A stretch of 64,000 bases of DNA from an uncultured Lachnospiraceae bacterium (GTDB lineage Bacteria > Bacillota > Clostridia > Lachnospirales > Lachnospiraceae): contig CANOZK010000007.1 of the NCBI GenBank assembly GCA_947571775.1, positions 62,001 to 126,000 on the forward strand, written 5' to 3'. This document shows positions 45,261-54,240 of this stretch, piece by piece. A program made the translations under genes and the position numbers. The notes beneath the pieces were generated by a model. That model did not search any database and was not told the DNA's origin. It worked only from the letters and a program-made list of their open reading frames with translations. The first letter of the stretch is position 1. Every line of letters begins with the position of its first letter.

Positions 45261-45800
45261 TTACTCTGCTGCCGGGGCTTCTTCACCGGAGCCTTTTGCA
45301 GCCATTGCAGCTTCACCGCCGCCTGCTTCCGCAACCTGGCTAAGCACACGGGCGAAGTTCGCGATTGGGGACTGGATGCTTCCCAGCAATTTTCCCAGCA
45401 GTTCTTCTCTGGATGGGATATTTGCCAATGCCTGAATACCTGCCTGGTCATTGTAATTGCCTTCAACGACACCTGCAATCAATTCCAGAGCCGGATACTG
45501 TTTTGCAAACTTGTCCAGGATTCTGGCAGGAGCCGTAGCGTCGTCTGCGGAAATAGCCAGTGCGTTGGTTCCATGCAGATGCGGCGTCAGGCTTTCGCAA
45601 GCCGTTCCCTGAAACGCAAAATTCATCATGGTGTTTTTGTATACTTTATACAGAATGCCTGCTTCTCTCAGCTCTTTACGGAGTATGGTATCCTGTTCTA
45701 CGGTAAGACCGCTGTAATTTACCAATACTACGGACTGGGCGTCTTTTACATTATTGGCAATCTCTTCAACGATAGGCTTTTTCAGTTCAACCTTTGCCAT
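45261..45800 (-). CDS. rplJ: Ribosomal protein L10
   Basis: A 179-residue L10 starting MAKVELKKPIVEEI, with SVVLVNYSGLTVEQ and a C-terminal Ala/Gly/Glu tail that carries the L7/L12 dimers. ATG 45800 is used; the GTG at 45812 overlaps the AAGGAGG site. L10 with L12 binds its own leader RNA, seen upstream, to repress the operon. Confidence 0.97.
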   Translation of the reverse strand: MAKVELKKPIVEEIANNVKDAQSVVLVNYSGLTVEQDTILRKELREAGILYKVYKNTMMNFAFQGTACESLTPHLHGTNALAISADDATAPARILDKFAKQYPALELIAGVVEGNYNDQAGIQALANIPSREELLGKLLGSIQSPIANFARVLSQVAEAGGGEAAMAAKGSGEEAPAAE

Positions 45801-45824
45801 GATTTTGTGCACCTCCTTTATTTA

Positions 45825-45990
45825 TTATGCTGTACACGCTCAAAAAAAGCCCTCCCTGCATCCAAAGACACAAAGAGGGTGGGAAATCTTTTCTCAAGAA
45901 ATAATTTATCTTTCTCTCTTGCTTGTCTCTCCTCGGCGGGCGGTGTCCCTTTATGCCTTACGGCACCCGCTGTCTTCGGCGTGATATATA
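45825..45990 (-). ncRNA. L10 leader RNA
   Basis: The 5' UTR of rplJ, read on the minus strand, contains the conserved core GAAGACAGCGGGTGCCGTAA, then AGGCATAAAGGGACACCG and CCGCCGAGG. A late hairpin, CCCTC with GAGGG at 45850-45882, is followed by seven T residues (attenuator). It matches the family in which L10-L12 binding regulates the operon. Confidence 0.82.
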
Positions 45991-45991
45991 C

Positions 45992-46020
45992 ACATTAGCA
46001 TAGGAGAACAGTTTTGTCAA
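45992..46020 (-). promoter_or_regulatory. Promoter of rplJL unit
   Basis: On the minus strand a perfect TTGACA (46015-46020) is 17 bases from TAATGT (45992-45997). It lies between the end of the leucine-rich-repeat gene and the L10 leader, so rplJ-rplL have their own promoter. Confidence 0.6.
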
Positions 46021-46035
46021 GAAAAAAATCTTGCA

Positions 46036-47028
46036 TTAATCATATTTTTCTACCTGGATATCTTTTGGCGCGCCCGCTGTCTGAACAATATTTTTGTAAA
46101 AAGAGGTCATTCCCGCCGGTACCCGAAACAGGCAGTCGCTTTTGATGTCTTTGAAAGCGTTGGCCCTAACCGATGTTTCCATTAGCCTGGTCGTTTTTAA
46201 TGAAATCTTTTCCAGATTTTTACAGTTATAAAACGCTTTTGCTCCAATGGAGGAGACGCTGCTGCCGACGGCTACGGTTTTTAAGTTTGTGCAGTTGGAA
46301 AAGGCTTTGTCCGCAATTTTCTTTACTTTGAATTTATACCCGCTGATGGTAACCGTTTTGGGGATGTTCACGCTTTTTACAGAGTTATTGGCAGGCGAGG
46401 CTGCAGCCACAGAGGAAGCGCCGGTTATCTGGTATACAATATCTCCTTGGACGCGATAGCTCCCGACCGCAGGCTTTGGACTGCTGGATATAGTCGTGTC
46501 GGATATGTTTTTGATGTAAAAGCTTACGCTTTTGGAGGCGGTTTTGCCATCGGCCTGCCATTGTTTGCCGTCGTATACTTCCCTTTTGTATTTCACATGC
46601 AGGGTGTATGGTACCGATGCGGTTTTCTTTGTATTTAAGGTAAAAGAAGCCTTGAAGCGGTATTCACCGGAGGAATTCTGAGCGGCTGTTCTTTCGGTGT
46701 ATTTCTTCCAGGAGCCTTTTACCTTGCCGACGCTCCAACTGACAGGTTTGTATCGGGTTGCGTGTTTGACGGGCTGCAGTTCTTGGGGTTCATCCGGCCC
46801 ATATCCTGCTCCTGTGGCGTAGAACTGCAACGTGGCCCCAGAACGGTAGGTCGCGCCTGCGTTGATCCAGTAAAGTCCGTTATCTTTCGGCTGCGCCCGC
46901 ATATCGGAAGAAAGATATTGTATACTGTCTGACGGCAGGATGGCTCCAGACACGATCAGGGGTGACGGTACTGCGGTTTGTGCTAGGAGTAAGAGGGACA
47001 GGGCCCCTGTTAATAATAATTTTTTCAT
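46036..47028 (-). CDS. Secreted BspA-type leucine-rich repeat protein
   Basis: A 330-residue exported protein. Residues 1-24 (MKKLLLTGALSLLLLAQTAV) are a signal peptide, perhaps followed by a signal peptidase I site near VSGA. The middle (about 60-190) resembles a beta-rich domain, and residues 210-320 contain BspA-type LRR_5 repeats (VKKIADKAFSNCTNLKTVAV, then IGAKAFYNCKNLEKISL). No LPxTG or lipobox is seen, so the protein is probably secreted or loosely attached. It breaks the rplA-rplJ ribosomal order and has its own -10/-35 and ribosome binding site AAGAGGAG. Confidence 0.85.
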   Translation of the reverse strand: MKKLLLTGALSLLLLAQTAVPSPLIVSGAILPSDSIQYLSSDMRAQPKDNGLYWINAGATYRSGATLQFYATGAGYGPDEPQELQPVKHATRYKPVSWSVGKVKGSWKKYTERTAAQNSSGEYRFKASFTLNTKKTASVPYTLHVKYKREVYDGKQWQADGKTASKSVSFYIKNISDTTISSSPKPAVGSYRVQGDIVYQITGASSVAAASPANNSVKSVNIPKTVTISGYKFKVKKIADKAFSNCTNLKTVAVGSSVSSIGAKAFYNCKNLEKISLKTTRLMETSVRANAFKDIKSDCLFRVPAGMTSFYKNIVQTAGAPKDIQVEKYD

Positions 47029-47082
47029 CTATGTATTCTCCTCTTTACGAATGGTTATGGCATGAATTTGGATATTAACCTC

Positions 47083-47111
47083 ATTATAAACGAAATGTAT
47101 ATAAAATACAA
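47083..47111 (-). promoter_or_regulatory. Promoter of the LRR gene
   Basis: On the minus strand TTGTAT (47106-47111) and TATAAT (47083-47088) are 17 bases apart. It lies downstream of the rplA terminator hairpin, so the gene is an independent unit. Confidence 0.55.
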
Positions 47112-47117
47112 TAGCAG

Positions 47118-47176
47118 AAAGACCTCCCTTTTTTGGCGGGCGCAGGAAGAGCGTCTCCATAAAAAGGCAGGTCTTT
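47118..47176 (-). terminator. Hairpin after rplA, probable terminator
   Basis: AAAGACCT-C-CCTTTTT (47118-47133) pairs with AAAAAGG-C-AGGTCTTT (47161-47176), 15 of 16 positions, with a 27-base loop. It lies 110 bases beyond the rplA stop. The following T run is short, so termination strength is uncertain. The gap 47177-47285 shows nothing else. Confidence 0.5.
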
Positions 47177-47285
47177 TGATAAAGCCTCCGGCGGGTGGCA
47201 GGCATGCGGAAATGGATTCTGTCGGCAAAACTGATCCGCACGCCGCCGCAAAGATGCCGAGGCGTTCTTGAATGGGCAAAGTGGA

Positions 47286-47975
47286 TTAGAACTTTGCTGG
47301 GTTTATTTTCACACCAGGTCCCATTGTAGGTGCAAGGGAAATACTTCTCAGATATTGTCCCTTCACTGCGCTGGGTCTTGCTTTCAAAATGGTTTCAATC
47401 AAAGTCTGGAAGTTTTCTTTTAACTGATCTTCGCTAAAAGAAGCTTTTCCAATCGGCACATGCACGATATTGGTTTTGTCCAGACGATATTCGATCTTAC
47501 CGGCTTTGATATCGGATATGGCTTTTGCTACATCCATGGTTACGGTTCCGGCTTTCGGGTTGGGCATCAGACCTTTTGGTCCCAATACACGGCCCAGACG
47601 ACCTACTACGCCCATCATGTCAGGGGTTGCTACAACAACGTCGAAATCTAACCAGCCGTCGTTTTGGATCTTGGGGATCAATTCCTCGCCGCCCACGAAA
47701 TCAGCGCCTGCTGCCTGAGCTTCTTCCAGTTTCGCATCCTTGGCAAACACCAGAACACGAACGCTTCTGCCTGTCCCATGAGGCAGGACAACAGCGCCGC
47801 GGATCTGCTGATCTGCATGGCGTCCGTCACATCCTGTACGGATATGAACTTCGATTGTCTCATCAAATTTTGCAACGGCTGCTTTTTTTACCAGTGCAAT
47901 GGCTTCTTCCGGATCATATAACATTGTACGGTCGATGGCTTTTGCAGCTTCTTGATATCTCTTCCCTCTCTTCAT
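47286..47975 (-). CDS. rplA: Ribosomal protein L1
   Basis: A 229-residue L1 with the N-terminal [16 protein letters not shown] and the conserved [11 protein letters not shown] plus a [11 protein letters not shown] end. It binds 23S rRNA at the stalk near the E site. It starts 5 bases after the rplK stop, behind the GGAGG of GTGGAGGAGTAAGGAT. Confidence 0.97.
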   Translation of the reverse strand: MKRGKRYQEAAKAIDRTMLYDPEEAIALVKKAAVAKFDETIEVHIRTGCDGRHADQQIRGAVVLPHGTGRSVRVLVFAKDAKLEEAQAAGADFVGGEELIPKIQNDGWLDFDVVVATPDMMGVVGRLGRVLGPKGLMPNPKAGTVTMDVAKAISDIKAGKIEYRLDKTNIVHVPIGKASFSEDQLKENFQTLIETILKARPSAVKGQYLRSISLAPTMGPGVKINPAKF

Positions 47976-47979
47976 ATCC

Positions 47980-48405
47980 TTACTCCTCCACTGTGATTCC
48001 CATGCTCTTGGCTGTACCGATAATCATGCTCATGGCAGCTTCCAGGGAACCAGCATTCAAATCTTTCATCTTGGTTTCGGCAATTTCCTGAATCTGGGCT
48101 TTTGTTACGCTGCCCACTTTTACTTTGTTCGGAGTTCCGGAACCGGATTTTATGTTACAGGCCTTTTTTAATAAAACGGCAGCCGGCGGAGTTTTGGTTA
48201 TAAAGCTGAAGCTTCTGTCCGCATAAACCGTGATGACTACGGGAATCAGTACGTCTCCCATATCTGCGGTCTTTGCATTGAATTCTTTGGTAAACTGAAC
48301 GATATTAACACCGTGCTGTCCCAGTGCCGGACCTACCGGCGGTGCTGGCGTTGCTTTGCCAGCAGGAATCTGCAATTTAATATAGCCTTCGATTTTTTTT
48401 GCCAT
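47980..48405 (-). CDS. rplK: Ribosomal protein L11
   Basis: The protein of 141 residues is the standard length. It begins [20 protein letters not shown] with [17 protein letters not shown], the methylation and thiostrepton-site region. ATG 48405 follows CAAGGAGGTGCCTGTT. It is next to nusG in the usual order. Confidence 0.97.
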   Translation of the reverse strand: MAKKIEGYIKLQIPAGKATPAPPVGPALGQHGVNIVQFTKEFNAKTADMGDVLIPVVITVYADRSFSFITKTPPAAVLLKKACNIKSGSGTPNKVKVGSVTKAQIQEIAETKMKDLNAGSLEAAMSMIIGTAKSMGITVEE

Positions 48406-48471
48406 AACAGGCACCTCCTTGTGGTATTGGCGGGGGTTGGCCCTTGGGCCCTGCCCTCCCACTGCTACAAT

Positions 48472-48996
48472 TTACAATTTCACTACGTCAGAAAAACTGA
48501 TCTCAACCGGCGTTTCACTGCCGAACAGTTCCACGCCAATGGTGACTAACTGTTTCTGTGGATTGACGGCCATGACCGTACCGCTGGTATCTTTCCATGG
48601 GCCTCCGGTTACCATAACCAGATCCCCTTCTGTGTAAGCCACAGCCACAGCCTTTGTTTCAAGCTGAATGCCAAGGGATTTCATTTCGGCTTCTGTCAGA
48701 GGAACCGGCTTGGAACCCGGCCCTACAAATCCGGTGACGCCTCGCGTATTGCGCACCACATACCAGGTATCGTCGTTCATGATCATATACAGCAGAACAT
48801 AGCCGGGAAACAGCTTCTTCTGTACGACCTTCTGCATATCGTTTTTCATTTCCACTACATCTTGCAGCGGAACACATACCTCCAGAATCTGGTCTTCCAG
48901 ATGTCTGTTGGCGATTGTCTTCTCGATATTTGCCTTTACCTTATTCTCATAGCCGGAATAGGTATGCGCTACATACCATTTTGCACTTTCTGACAT
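48472..48996 (-). CDS. nusG: Transcription factor NusG
   Basis: The protein of 174 residues has the NGN domain (WYVAHTYSGYENKVKANIE, GYVLLYM, VRNTRGVTGFVG) and a KOW domain (about 120-174, GDLVMVTGGPWKDTSG). It binds RNA polymerase and affects pausing and termination. It lies between secE and rplK as in most Firmicutes. Confidence 0.96.
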   Translation of the reverse strand: MSESAKWYVAHTYSGYENKVKANIEKTIANRHLEDQILEVCVPLQDVVEMKNDMQKVVQKKLFPGYVLLYMIMNDDTWYVVRNTRGVTGFVGPGSKPVPLTEAEMKSLGIQLETKAVAVAYTEGDLVMVTGGPWKDTSGTVMAVNPQKQLVTIGVELFGSETPVEISFSDVVKL

Positions 48997-49017
48997 ATCC
49001 TCATCCTTTTCACAAAC

Positions 49018-49218
49018 TTATTTCACCAAAAGGTTGATTCCTTCCAGGATTGCCGCATCAAACACGCTGATCAGCACGCCCAAAACAGCGGTGACAACTA
49101 CTACGGCTACCGTCTGTTTTACCAATGTTTTTCTGTCCGGCCAGATAATTTTTTTAAACTCTGTACTCAGTCCGTCAAACCATATTTTTATCTGGCTTTC
49201 TTTCTTTTTTTCTGCCAT
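49018..49218 (-). CDS. secE: Preprotein translocase subunit SecE
   Basis: A 66-residue short SecE with an amphipathic N-terminal helix (WFDGLSTEFKKIIWPDRKT) and one membrane segment (about 38-60). It stabilises SecY in the translocon. ATG 49218 was taken with GTGAGGG upstream; the GTG at 49233 is possible. Confidence 0.93.
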   Translation of the reverse strand: MAEKKKESQIKIWFDGLSTEFKKIIWPDRKTLVKQTVAVVVVTAVLGVLISVFDAAILEGINLLVK

Positions 49219-49242
49219 AAGCTCTGCCCTCACAAATTCGGA

Positions 49243-49392
49243 TTATTTGGTTTCCTTATGCAGAGTATGCCTCCTGCAGAATTTACAATACTTTCTTGTT
49301 TCCATTCTGTCTGGATGGTTTTTCTTCTCTTTCGTCGTATTGTAATTACGTTGTTTGCACTCTGTACATGCCAGTGTGATTTTTACACGCAC
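49243..49392 (-). CDS. rpmG: Ribosomal protein L33
   Basis: A 49-residue gene starting at GTG 49392 behind GGAGGTGGAAGTT. The product reads [18 protein letters not shown] and on to [16 protein letters not shown], with both CxxC pairs, so it is the zinc-binding form. It heads the rpmG-secE-nusG-rplK-rplA unit, the usual place in Clostridia. Confidence 0.93.
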   Translation of the reverse strand: MRVKITLACTECKQRNYNTTKEKKNHPDRMETRKYCKFCRRHTLHKETK

Positions 49393-49515
49393 AACTTCCA
49401 CCTCCACTGTTTTCATAGCAGTCCCGTAAAGTTTTCTTTCGGGAACGCCTTTCCTTTGCGCCGTTTACAGGTAAATTTAAGCATAAAAAAAAGACCCAAT
49501 TCTCGTCACCGTCAC

Positions 49516-49545
49516 AGTATAGCATACTTTGGAAAAGCAAGTCAA
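49516..49545 (-). promoter_or_regulatory. Promoter of rpmG-secE-nusG unit
   Basis: On the minus strand TTGACT (49540-49545) and TATACT (49516-49521) are 18 bases apart, close to consensus. About 120 bases of leader precede rpmG. Confidence 0.75.
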
Positions 49546-49618
49546 GGCTTTCTATTGTAAAAGAAAGAAAAATATATTAAAATATGAATTAAAATGGGCA
49601 AGAAAGGAGTGTCAAAGG

Positions 49619-49834
49619 ATGAGAGTGCATACACAGCAAATCCTATTGGGTGCGGTCATGTTTTTTGCGGCGATCTGTCTGACAACTGGATGCGGCGGAA
49701 AATATGAGAAATCAACAGCAGCAGAAAGCGTGTCCAGATTGATTTTTCAGACCATGCGTGGACAGACCATGCAGCAGCAGACTGGAAGGCGTCTGCCTCA
49801 TCAGCAGCCGCACCAGATGCCTGTATTTCCGTAA
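49619..49834 (+). CDS. Small putative lipoprotein, possibly frameshifted
   Basis: A 71-residue frame starting MRVHTQQILLGAVMFFAAI, then CLTTGCGGKYEKS. The hydrophobic segment followed by TTGC looks like a lipoprotein signal, although Thr rather than Leu is at -3. The site AAAGGAG lies 9 bases upstream. After about residue 40 the frame becomes Gln- and Pro-rich. The overlapping +1 frame from about 49744 reads DFSDHAWTDHAAADWKAS and continues to a stop at 49837, which looks as natural, so a frameshift may have changed the tail. It could be an intact small lipoprotein or a remnant. Confidence 0.4.
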   Translation: MRVHTQQILLGAVMFFAAICLTTGCGGKYEKSTAAESVSRLIFQTMRGQTMQQQTGRRLPHQQPHQMPVFP

Positions 49835-49934
49835 AAAAATAATTTTCTTTTCTTTTTTTCCCAGATAAAGGTCTTGGCATAGATAAGCAGGATTGTCAAT
49901 AAAATATACAAACACTCTAAATAGAGAGATGGAT

Positions 49935-51692
49935 ATGGAAAAAAAGAAAGTTTTCAAGCTTGTCTATGTGGTTCCGGGGTTGTGCCTGCTGCTGCTTCTC
50001 GGCGTATTGTTGGGATATGGTTCCCGACACTGGTCATTCAGTGAAAACGGCCGTTTTGAAAAATTTGCCGACGATTTATTCTTGGGGGAGGTGGCGTCCA
50101 ATACCCTGAACCTGCATTACACGCTGGCGCACCCGGAGCAGTACGGAATTACGGAGTATGCCATTTCGCTGGGGGCCATGTCCGCCGAGCCGGATCCAAA
50201 ACGGTATGAAGTTATGGAACAGTATCTAAAAACACTCAAAAAATTCAATTACAAAAAACTCTCTTCGGAAAATCAAATCACTCTGGATATGTTACTTCTT
50301 TATTTTACCACGGAAAAATCTTCTCAAAAATTCTATTATTTGGAAGAGCCTTTGGGCGAAACGCTGGGCATTCAGGCACAGCTTCCAGTTCTTTTGGCGG
50401 AATATACCTTCTATGACAGGCAGGATATCTCTGATTACTTAAAGCTTCTGGAAACCATAGACACCTATTTTGCGGAAATTTTGGCTTTTGAGCAGGAAAA
50501 AGCGCAGCAGGGATTGTTTATGAGCGACCGCTCTTTGGAGGGAATTGTATCTCAGTGCCAGGAATTTATCAAGGATCCTCAGAACAATTTTCTCTCAGAA
50601 GTTTTTCAGGACAAATTGGAGGAATTTGCCGAGGAAACCGGGGAGATTTCCCAAGAGGAAATACAGGATTGTCTGAAAGCTCATCAGCAGATTCTGGAAA
50701 AGCATGTATTTCCGGCTTATGAAATGCTCAGCCAAGGACTGGAGGCGCTAAAAGGCGCGGGTCAAAATGAAAATGGCCTGCGTCATTATCCCAACGGGCG
50801 CGCCTATTACCAGTATCTTCTGCAAAGCGACGTCGGTGTGTATACGACAGTGGAGGCTATTGAAAAGCAGTTATATAAGCAGCTTATGGCCGATTACCAG
50901 GAGCTGGGGGAACTTCTGAAGAAATCGCCTTCGCTGATTGCTTCGATTTACAACAATGATTTTACCCTGGAATCTCCCCAGGCGGCTCTGGAAACGCTGG
51001 AAACGGCTTATCCGCAGGATTTCCCCGCTCTTCCGAAACCTGAATATCAGGTAAAATACGTGCATCCCTCTCTGGCTGAGTTTTTAAGCCCGGCGTTTTA
51101 CCTGACGCCTCCCCTGGATACGCTTTCACCAAATACTATCTATATCAATCCGGCCAGCCAGACCTCGGATCTGGAGCTGTTTGCCACCCTGGCGCATGAA
51201 GGATTCCCTGGTCATTTATATCAGTCCCTATATTTCCAGCAGAGCGATCCCCACGCAGTCCGCAGTATAATCGGCTTTGGCGGCTATATCGAAGGCTGGG
51301 CGACTTATATCGAATCCTACGGATACCATTATGCCCCCGCAGACGCGGATCTGACCCGGCTGCTCTGGTTAAACCGTTCGGTAAATCTGTGTATTTACTC
51401 CCTGTTGGATGTGGGAGTTCATTATTATGGATGGTCGCTGGAGAATGCGGCGCAGTATCTAAAGCCTTTTGGGATCACGGACAATGCGATTGTACAGGAG
51501 ATTTTCCAGGCTGTCGTGGAAGCTCCGGCTAATTATCTGCGCTATTATTTAGGCTCCCTGAATTTCACCCAGCTAAAAAAAGAAATGCAAAAGCAGGAAG
51601 GCCAGAAATTTGAGCTGCAGGAGTTCCACAGACGGGTTTTAGAGATCGGCCCGGTGCAGTTTCCAGTGTTGAAAAAGCATCTAGGGCTGTAA
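49935..51692 (+). CDS. DUF885 family protein, membrane-anchored
   Basis: A 585-residue protein. Residues 8-28 form one hydrophobic segment (VVPGLCLLLLLGVLLGYG), probably an anchor or uncleaved signal, and the rest faces outside. A zinc-peptidase-like motif, LAHEGFPGHLYQ, is near residue 420, with the downstream Glu in GGYIEGWATYIESYG. This fits the DUF885 family, distantly related to M2/M3-type peptidases. The substrate is unknown. The ribosome binding site is weak (GAGAG); ATG 49929 is an alternative. Confidence 0.85.
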   Translation: MEKKKVFKLVYVVPGLCLLLLLGVLLGYGSRHWSFSENGRFEKFADDLFLGEVASNTLNLHYTLAHPEQYGITEYAISLGAMSAEPDPKRYEVMEQYLKTLKKFNYKKLSSENQITLDMLLLYFTTEKSSQKFYYLEEPLGETLGIQAQLPVLLAEYTFYDRQDISDYLKLLETIDTYFAEILAFEQEKAQQGLFMSDRSLEGIVSQCQEFIKDPQNNFLSEVFQDKLEEFAEETGEISQEEIQDCLKAHQQILEKHVFPAYEMLSQGLEALKGAGQNENGLRHYPNGRAYYQYLLQSDVGVYTTVEAIEKQLYKQLMADYQELGELLKKSPSLIASIYNNDFTLESPQAALETLETAYPQDFPALPKPEYQVKYVHPSLAEFLSPAFYLTPPLDTLSPNTIYINPASQTSDLELFATLAHEGFPGHLYQSLYFQQSDPHAVRSIIGFGGYIEGWATYIESYGYHYAPADADLTRLLWLNRSVNLCIYSLLDVGVHYYGWSLENAAQYLKPFGITDNAIVQEIFQAVVEAPANYLRYYLGSLNFTQLKKEMQKQEGQKFELQEFHRRVLEIGPVQFPVLKKHLGL

Positions 51693-51804
51693 AAAATGGC
51701 GGAAAAGAGGAATTTTTGACGATTTGGTTATATTATCACTATCTTCTGCATAAAAGATTTGATATAATATTTAACGGGGTATGTAAGAGAGGGTGATAAT
51801 TTCT

Positions 51805-53238
51805 ATGAAACGAAATAATTTACCATTAGAGAAAATAGAAAAAAACAGGGCGAAAATCAGCCTGGTGCTTTCCATAGTAACCTTGTTGATCCTCTGCGGG
51901 ATTATTACCCAGGTGGATAAAGCCTTTGTTTCGGCAGAACACAAGACGGCTTCGGTTTCGGGCCAGGAGGAAAAGGAACAGGAGGAGGTTTTGGAAACTT
52001 CAACTTCCTCTGTCCGTATCCTGGCGGCGGGCAATAACATTCTGGATGACAGCATCCTGGCTTGTGGACAAGCAAACGAAGCGGCCTGGAATTATGACCA
52101 GCTTTACAGTCTGGTCAGGGAGCAGATCAACCAGGCGGATCTGTCCATTGTAACACAGGAGTCCGTTTTCACGGCGGATCACAATCTGACCAGCGGGAGT
52201 ACCGTTTATTCCACACCTGTGGAAGTGGCCAGCGCGCTGGTCAACGCGGGATTTGACATCATTGCCAGCGCGACGGAGCACGCCGATGACTTCGGATCGG
52301 ATTATTTACGAAATACGCTGGAATTCTGGCAGTCTTCTTATCCCGATATTACGGTGACAGGCGTTCACGGTTCGCAGGAAGACGCCGCAAGCATCCGCGT
52401 AGTAGAGCAAAACAATATGAAAATTGCTATTTTGAATTATGCTTTCGGTTCCAACAGCGATTCCATCAAGAACGACGCGCCTTTTATGGTGGATTACCTG
52501 AAAAGGGAGACAGTCGCCGCGGCGATCGCCCAGGCGAAAAGCGTCAGCGACTGCATTGTCTTTGTGGCGCATTGGGGAAATCTAAGTAACGCCGTACCCA
52601 ATGAATATCAGACCCAGTGGGCGCAGTTTTTGCTGCAGCAAGGGGTAAAGGTTCTGATTGGCACGCACCCCCAAGTGCTTCAGCCATGCCAGATGCTTTC
52701 CGATATGAATGGAAATGAGATGCTGGTCTATTATTCGCTGGGAAGCCTTGTCTCCGGCGCACAGACGGCCCCAGAGCTGCTGGGCGGCCTGGCAGAATTT
52801 ACCCTGCAAAAAGACACGGTGAACGGACAGAGTACGGTAAAGGTGGTCTCCAACAGCCTGACGCCTATCGTTATGCACTATTCGGAAAATTTGAATATCT
52901 GCAATGTATATCCGCTGTCCGCTTATACGGACGAGCTGGCGCAGGGCCACGGGGTCGTGGCTGTCAATTATTATGCCGGCGCGGCTATGAGTGTGGCTTC
53001 TTTTCAGAAGTTGTTTGATTATATTATGAGTATTCCAGTGGCCGCTTCTGGAAATTCCAATCTTCTGGATTATACCTTTAACGCGGACAGTACGCTTAGC
53101 AGCCCGGACGGCACCATCGTTTATCCAGGGGAAATCGAGGCGGCCAATGCGGCGGACGGGACGCTGGATCTTCTGACACAGATTATGTCCGGCGAAGTTC
53201 AGACAGATTTAAGTACGGATAGTATCCAGGCCGAATAA
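51805..53238 (+). CDS. CapA-like (PGA_cap) protein
   Basis: A 477-residue protein with one membrane segment at about 22-42 and an external domain matching the capsule-synthesis CapA fold: SVRILAAGNNILDD, NAGFDIIASATEH, IVFVAHWG, LIGTHPQVLQP and YYSLGSLVSG. CapA/PgsA proteins take part in poly-gamma-glutamate or other wall polymer metabolism. No capB/capC neighbours are present, so a capsule role is not supported; members are common as stand-alone genes. ATG 51805 follows GAGAGGGTG. The 3' end overlaps tatD on the other strand by 30 bases. Confidence 0.8.
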   Translation: MKRNNLPLEKIEKNRAKISLVLSIVTLLILCGIITQVDKAFVSAEHKTASVSGQEEKEQEEVLETSTSSVRILAAGNNILDDSILACGQANEAAWNYDQLYSLVREQINQADLSIVTQESVFTADHNLTSGSTVYSTPVEVASALVNAGFDIIASATEHADDFGSDYLRNTLEFWQSSYPDITVTGVHGSQEDAASIRVVEQNNMKIAILNYAFGSNSDSIKNDAPFMVDYLKRETVAAAIAQAKSVSDCIVFVAHWGNLSNAVPNEYQTQWAQFLLQQGVKVLIGTHPQVLQPCQMLSDMNGNEMLVYYSLGSLVSGAQTAPELLGGLAEFTLQKDTVNGQSTVKVVSNSLTPIVMHYSENLNICNVYPLSAYTDELAQGHGVVAVNYYAGAAMSVASFQKLFDYIMSIPVAASGNSNLLDYTFNADSTLSSPDGTIVYPGEIEAANAADGTLDLLTQIMSGEVQTDLSTDSIQAE

Positions 53239-53991
53239 CTTTTTGGCGTTGGCGTTGGTTATATCTACCACCTGGTCATAGGGGACGCCTTTTAAGTTGG
53301 CAAGCTCCTTGGCGATATAGGGCAGGTTCAAAGAGGAATTGCGTTTTCCTCTGTTGGGCGCGGGAGCCAGATAAGGGCTGTCAGTTTCCAGAACCAACTG
53401 CTCCAGAGGCGCATAGGCAGCTACTTCCTTTAACTTCTTGGCATTGGAGAAAGTGAGCACCCCTCCGATGCCAAGGTAAAGTCCCATATTCAGGTATTCC
53501 CTGGCAATTTCCACCGAATACGAGAAACAGTGGATCACGCCGCCGTACATTTCTCCAGCACGCAGTTCTTTTATCACACTGAGCGTATCTTCAGCGGCGT
53601 CTCTGCTGTGAATGATAAAAGGCATCTTTTCTTCGCGGGCCACTTCCATCTGGGCGCAAAACCACTTCTTCTGTGTCTCATGATTTTCCTTGTTCCAGTG
53701 ATAATCCAATCCGATTTCTCCAATGGCGACGGCTTTTTCGTGCCGGGAAAGGCTCCGAATTTTTTCCAGCACTTGGTCATCCATGCCGCCTACCTCATCT
53801 GGATGCACGCCCACGGCTCCATATACAAAGGGGTATGTTTCCATCAGTTTGAGGGTGCTGTCTAAACTTTCTACTGTTGCGCATACGTTGACAACCGCTT
53901 CGATACCGTAATCCTGGAAAGAGCGAAGAAGCTCATCCCGATCTGGGTCAAAGGCTTCGTCGTCATAATGCGCGTGGCTTTCAAATATCAT
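53209..53991 (-). CDS. tatD: TatD family metal-dependent hydrolase
   Basis: A 260-residue TIM-barrel protein with metal ligands in ESHAHYDDEAF, GEIGLDYHW, FIIHSRDA, VIHCFS and ETDSPYLAP. TatD proteins are 3'-5' DNA exonucleases acting in the cytoplasm and may also have other roles. ATG 53991 follows AAAGGAG at 9 bases. The gene is convergent with the CapA-like gene and overlaps it. Confidence 0.92.
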   Translation of the reverse strand: MIFESHAHYDDEAFDPDRDELLRSFQDYGIEAVVNVCATVESLDSTLKLMETYPFVYGAVGVHPDEVGGMDDQVLEKIRSLSRHEKAVAIGEIGLDYHWNKENHETQKKWFCAQMEVAREEKMPFIIHSRDAAEDTLSVIKELRAGEMYGGVIHCFSYSVEIAREYLNMGLYLGIGGVLTFSNAKKLKEVAAYAPLEQLVLETDSPYLAPAPNRGKRNSSLNLPYIAKELANLKGVPYDQVVDITNANAKKLFGLDTIRT

Positions 53992-54205
53992 CAATTGCAG
54001 CTCCTTTCTAAAACAATGTCTATCTAAGTTGGTAATTCTGAATCACTATCTATCTGTCATTGTAACAGATATTGGAAGAATAACAAGAGGGGGTTTACGA
54101 AAGAAATAAATAATCAGAAAATTCATGAAAATTTAGAAAATTAACAGCTAAGAATTTTTGAAAGCAATTGAAAATAAAAAAATATAAAAAATCTCAAAAA
54201 AAGTC

Positions 54206-54234
54206 TTGACAAATATGCGCGCAGATGATATGAT
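54206..54234 (+). promoter_or_regulatory. Near-consensus promoter of large ncRNA
   Basis: TTGACA (54206-54211) and TATGAT (54229-54234) are 17 bases apart: 11 of 12 consensus bases and ideal spacing. It lies after about 100 bases of AT-rich DNA and points into a gene-free region. A promoter this strong implies an abundant transcript. Confidence 0.8.
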
Positions 54235-54240
54235 ACAACC

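Noticed and set aside
47029..47241. Small minus-strand frame of 70 codons between rplA and the LRR gene
   Set aside because: It runs through the terminator hairpin and the LRR promoter, without its own ribosome binding site.
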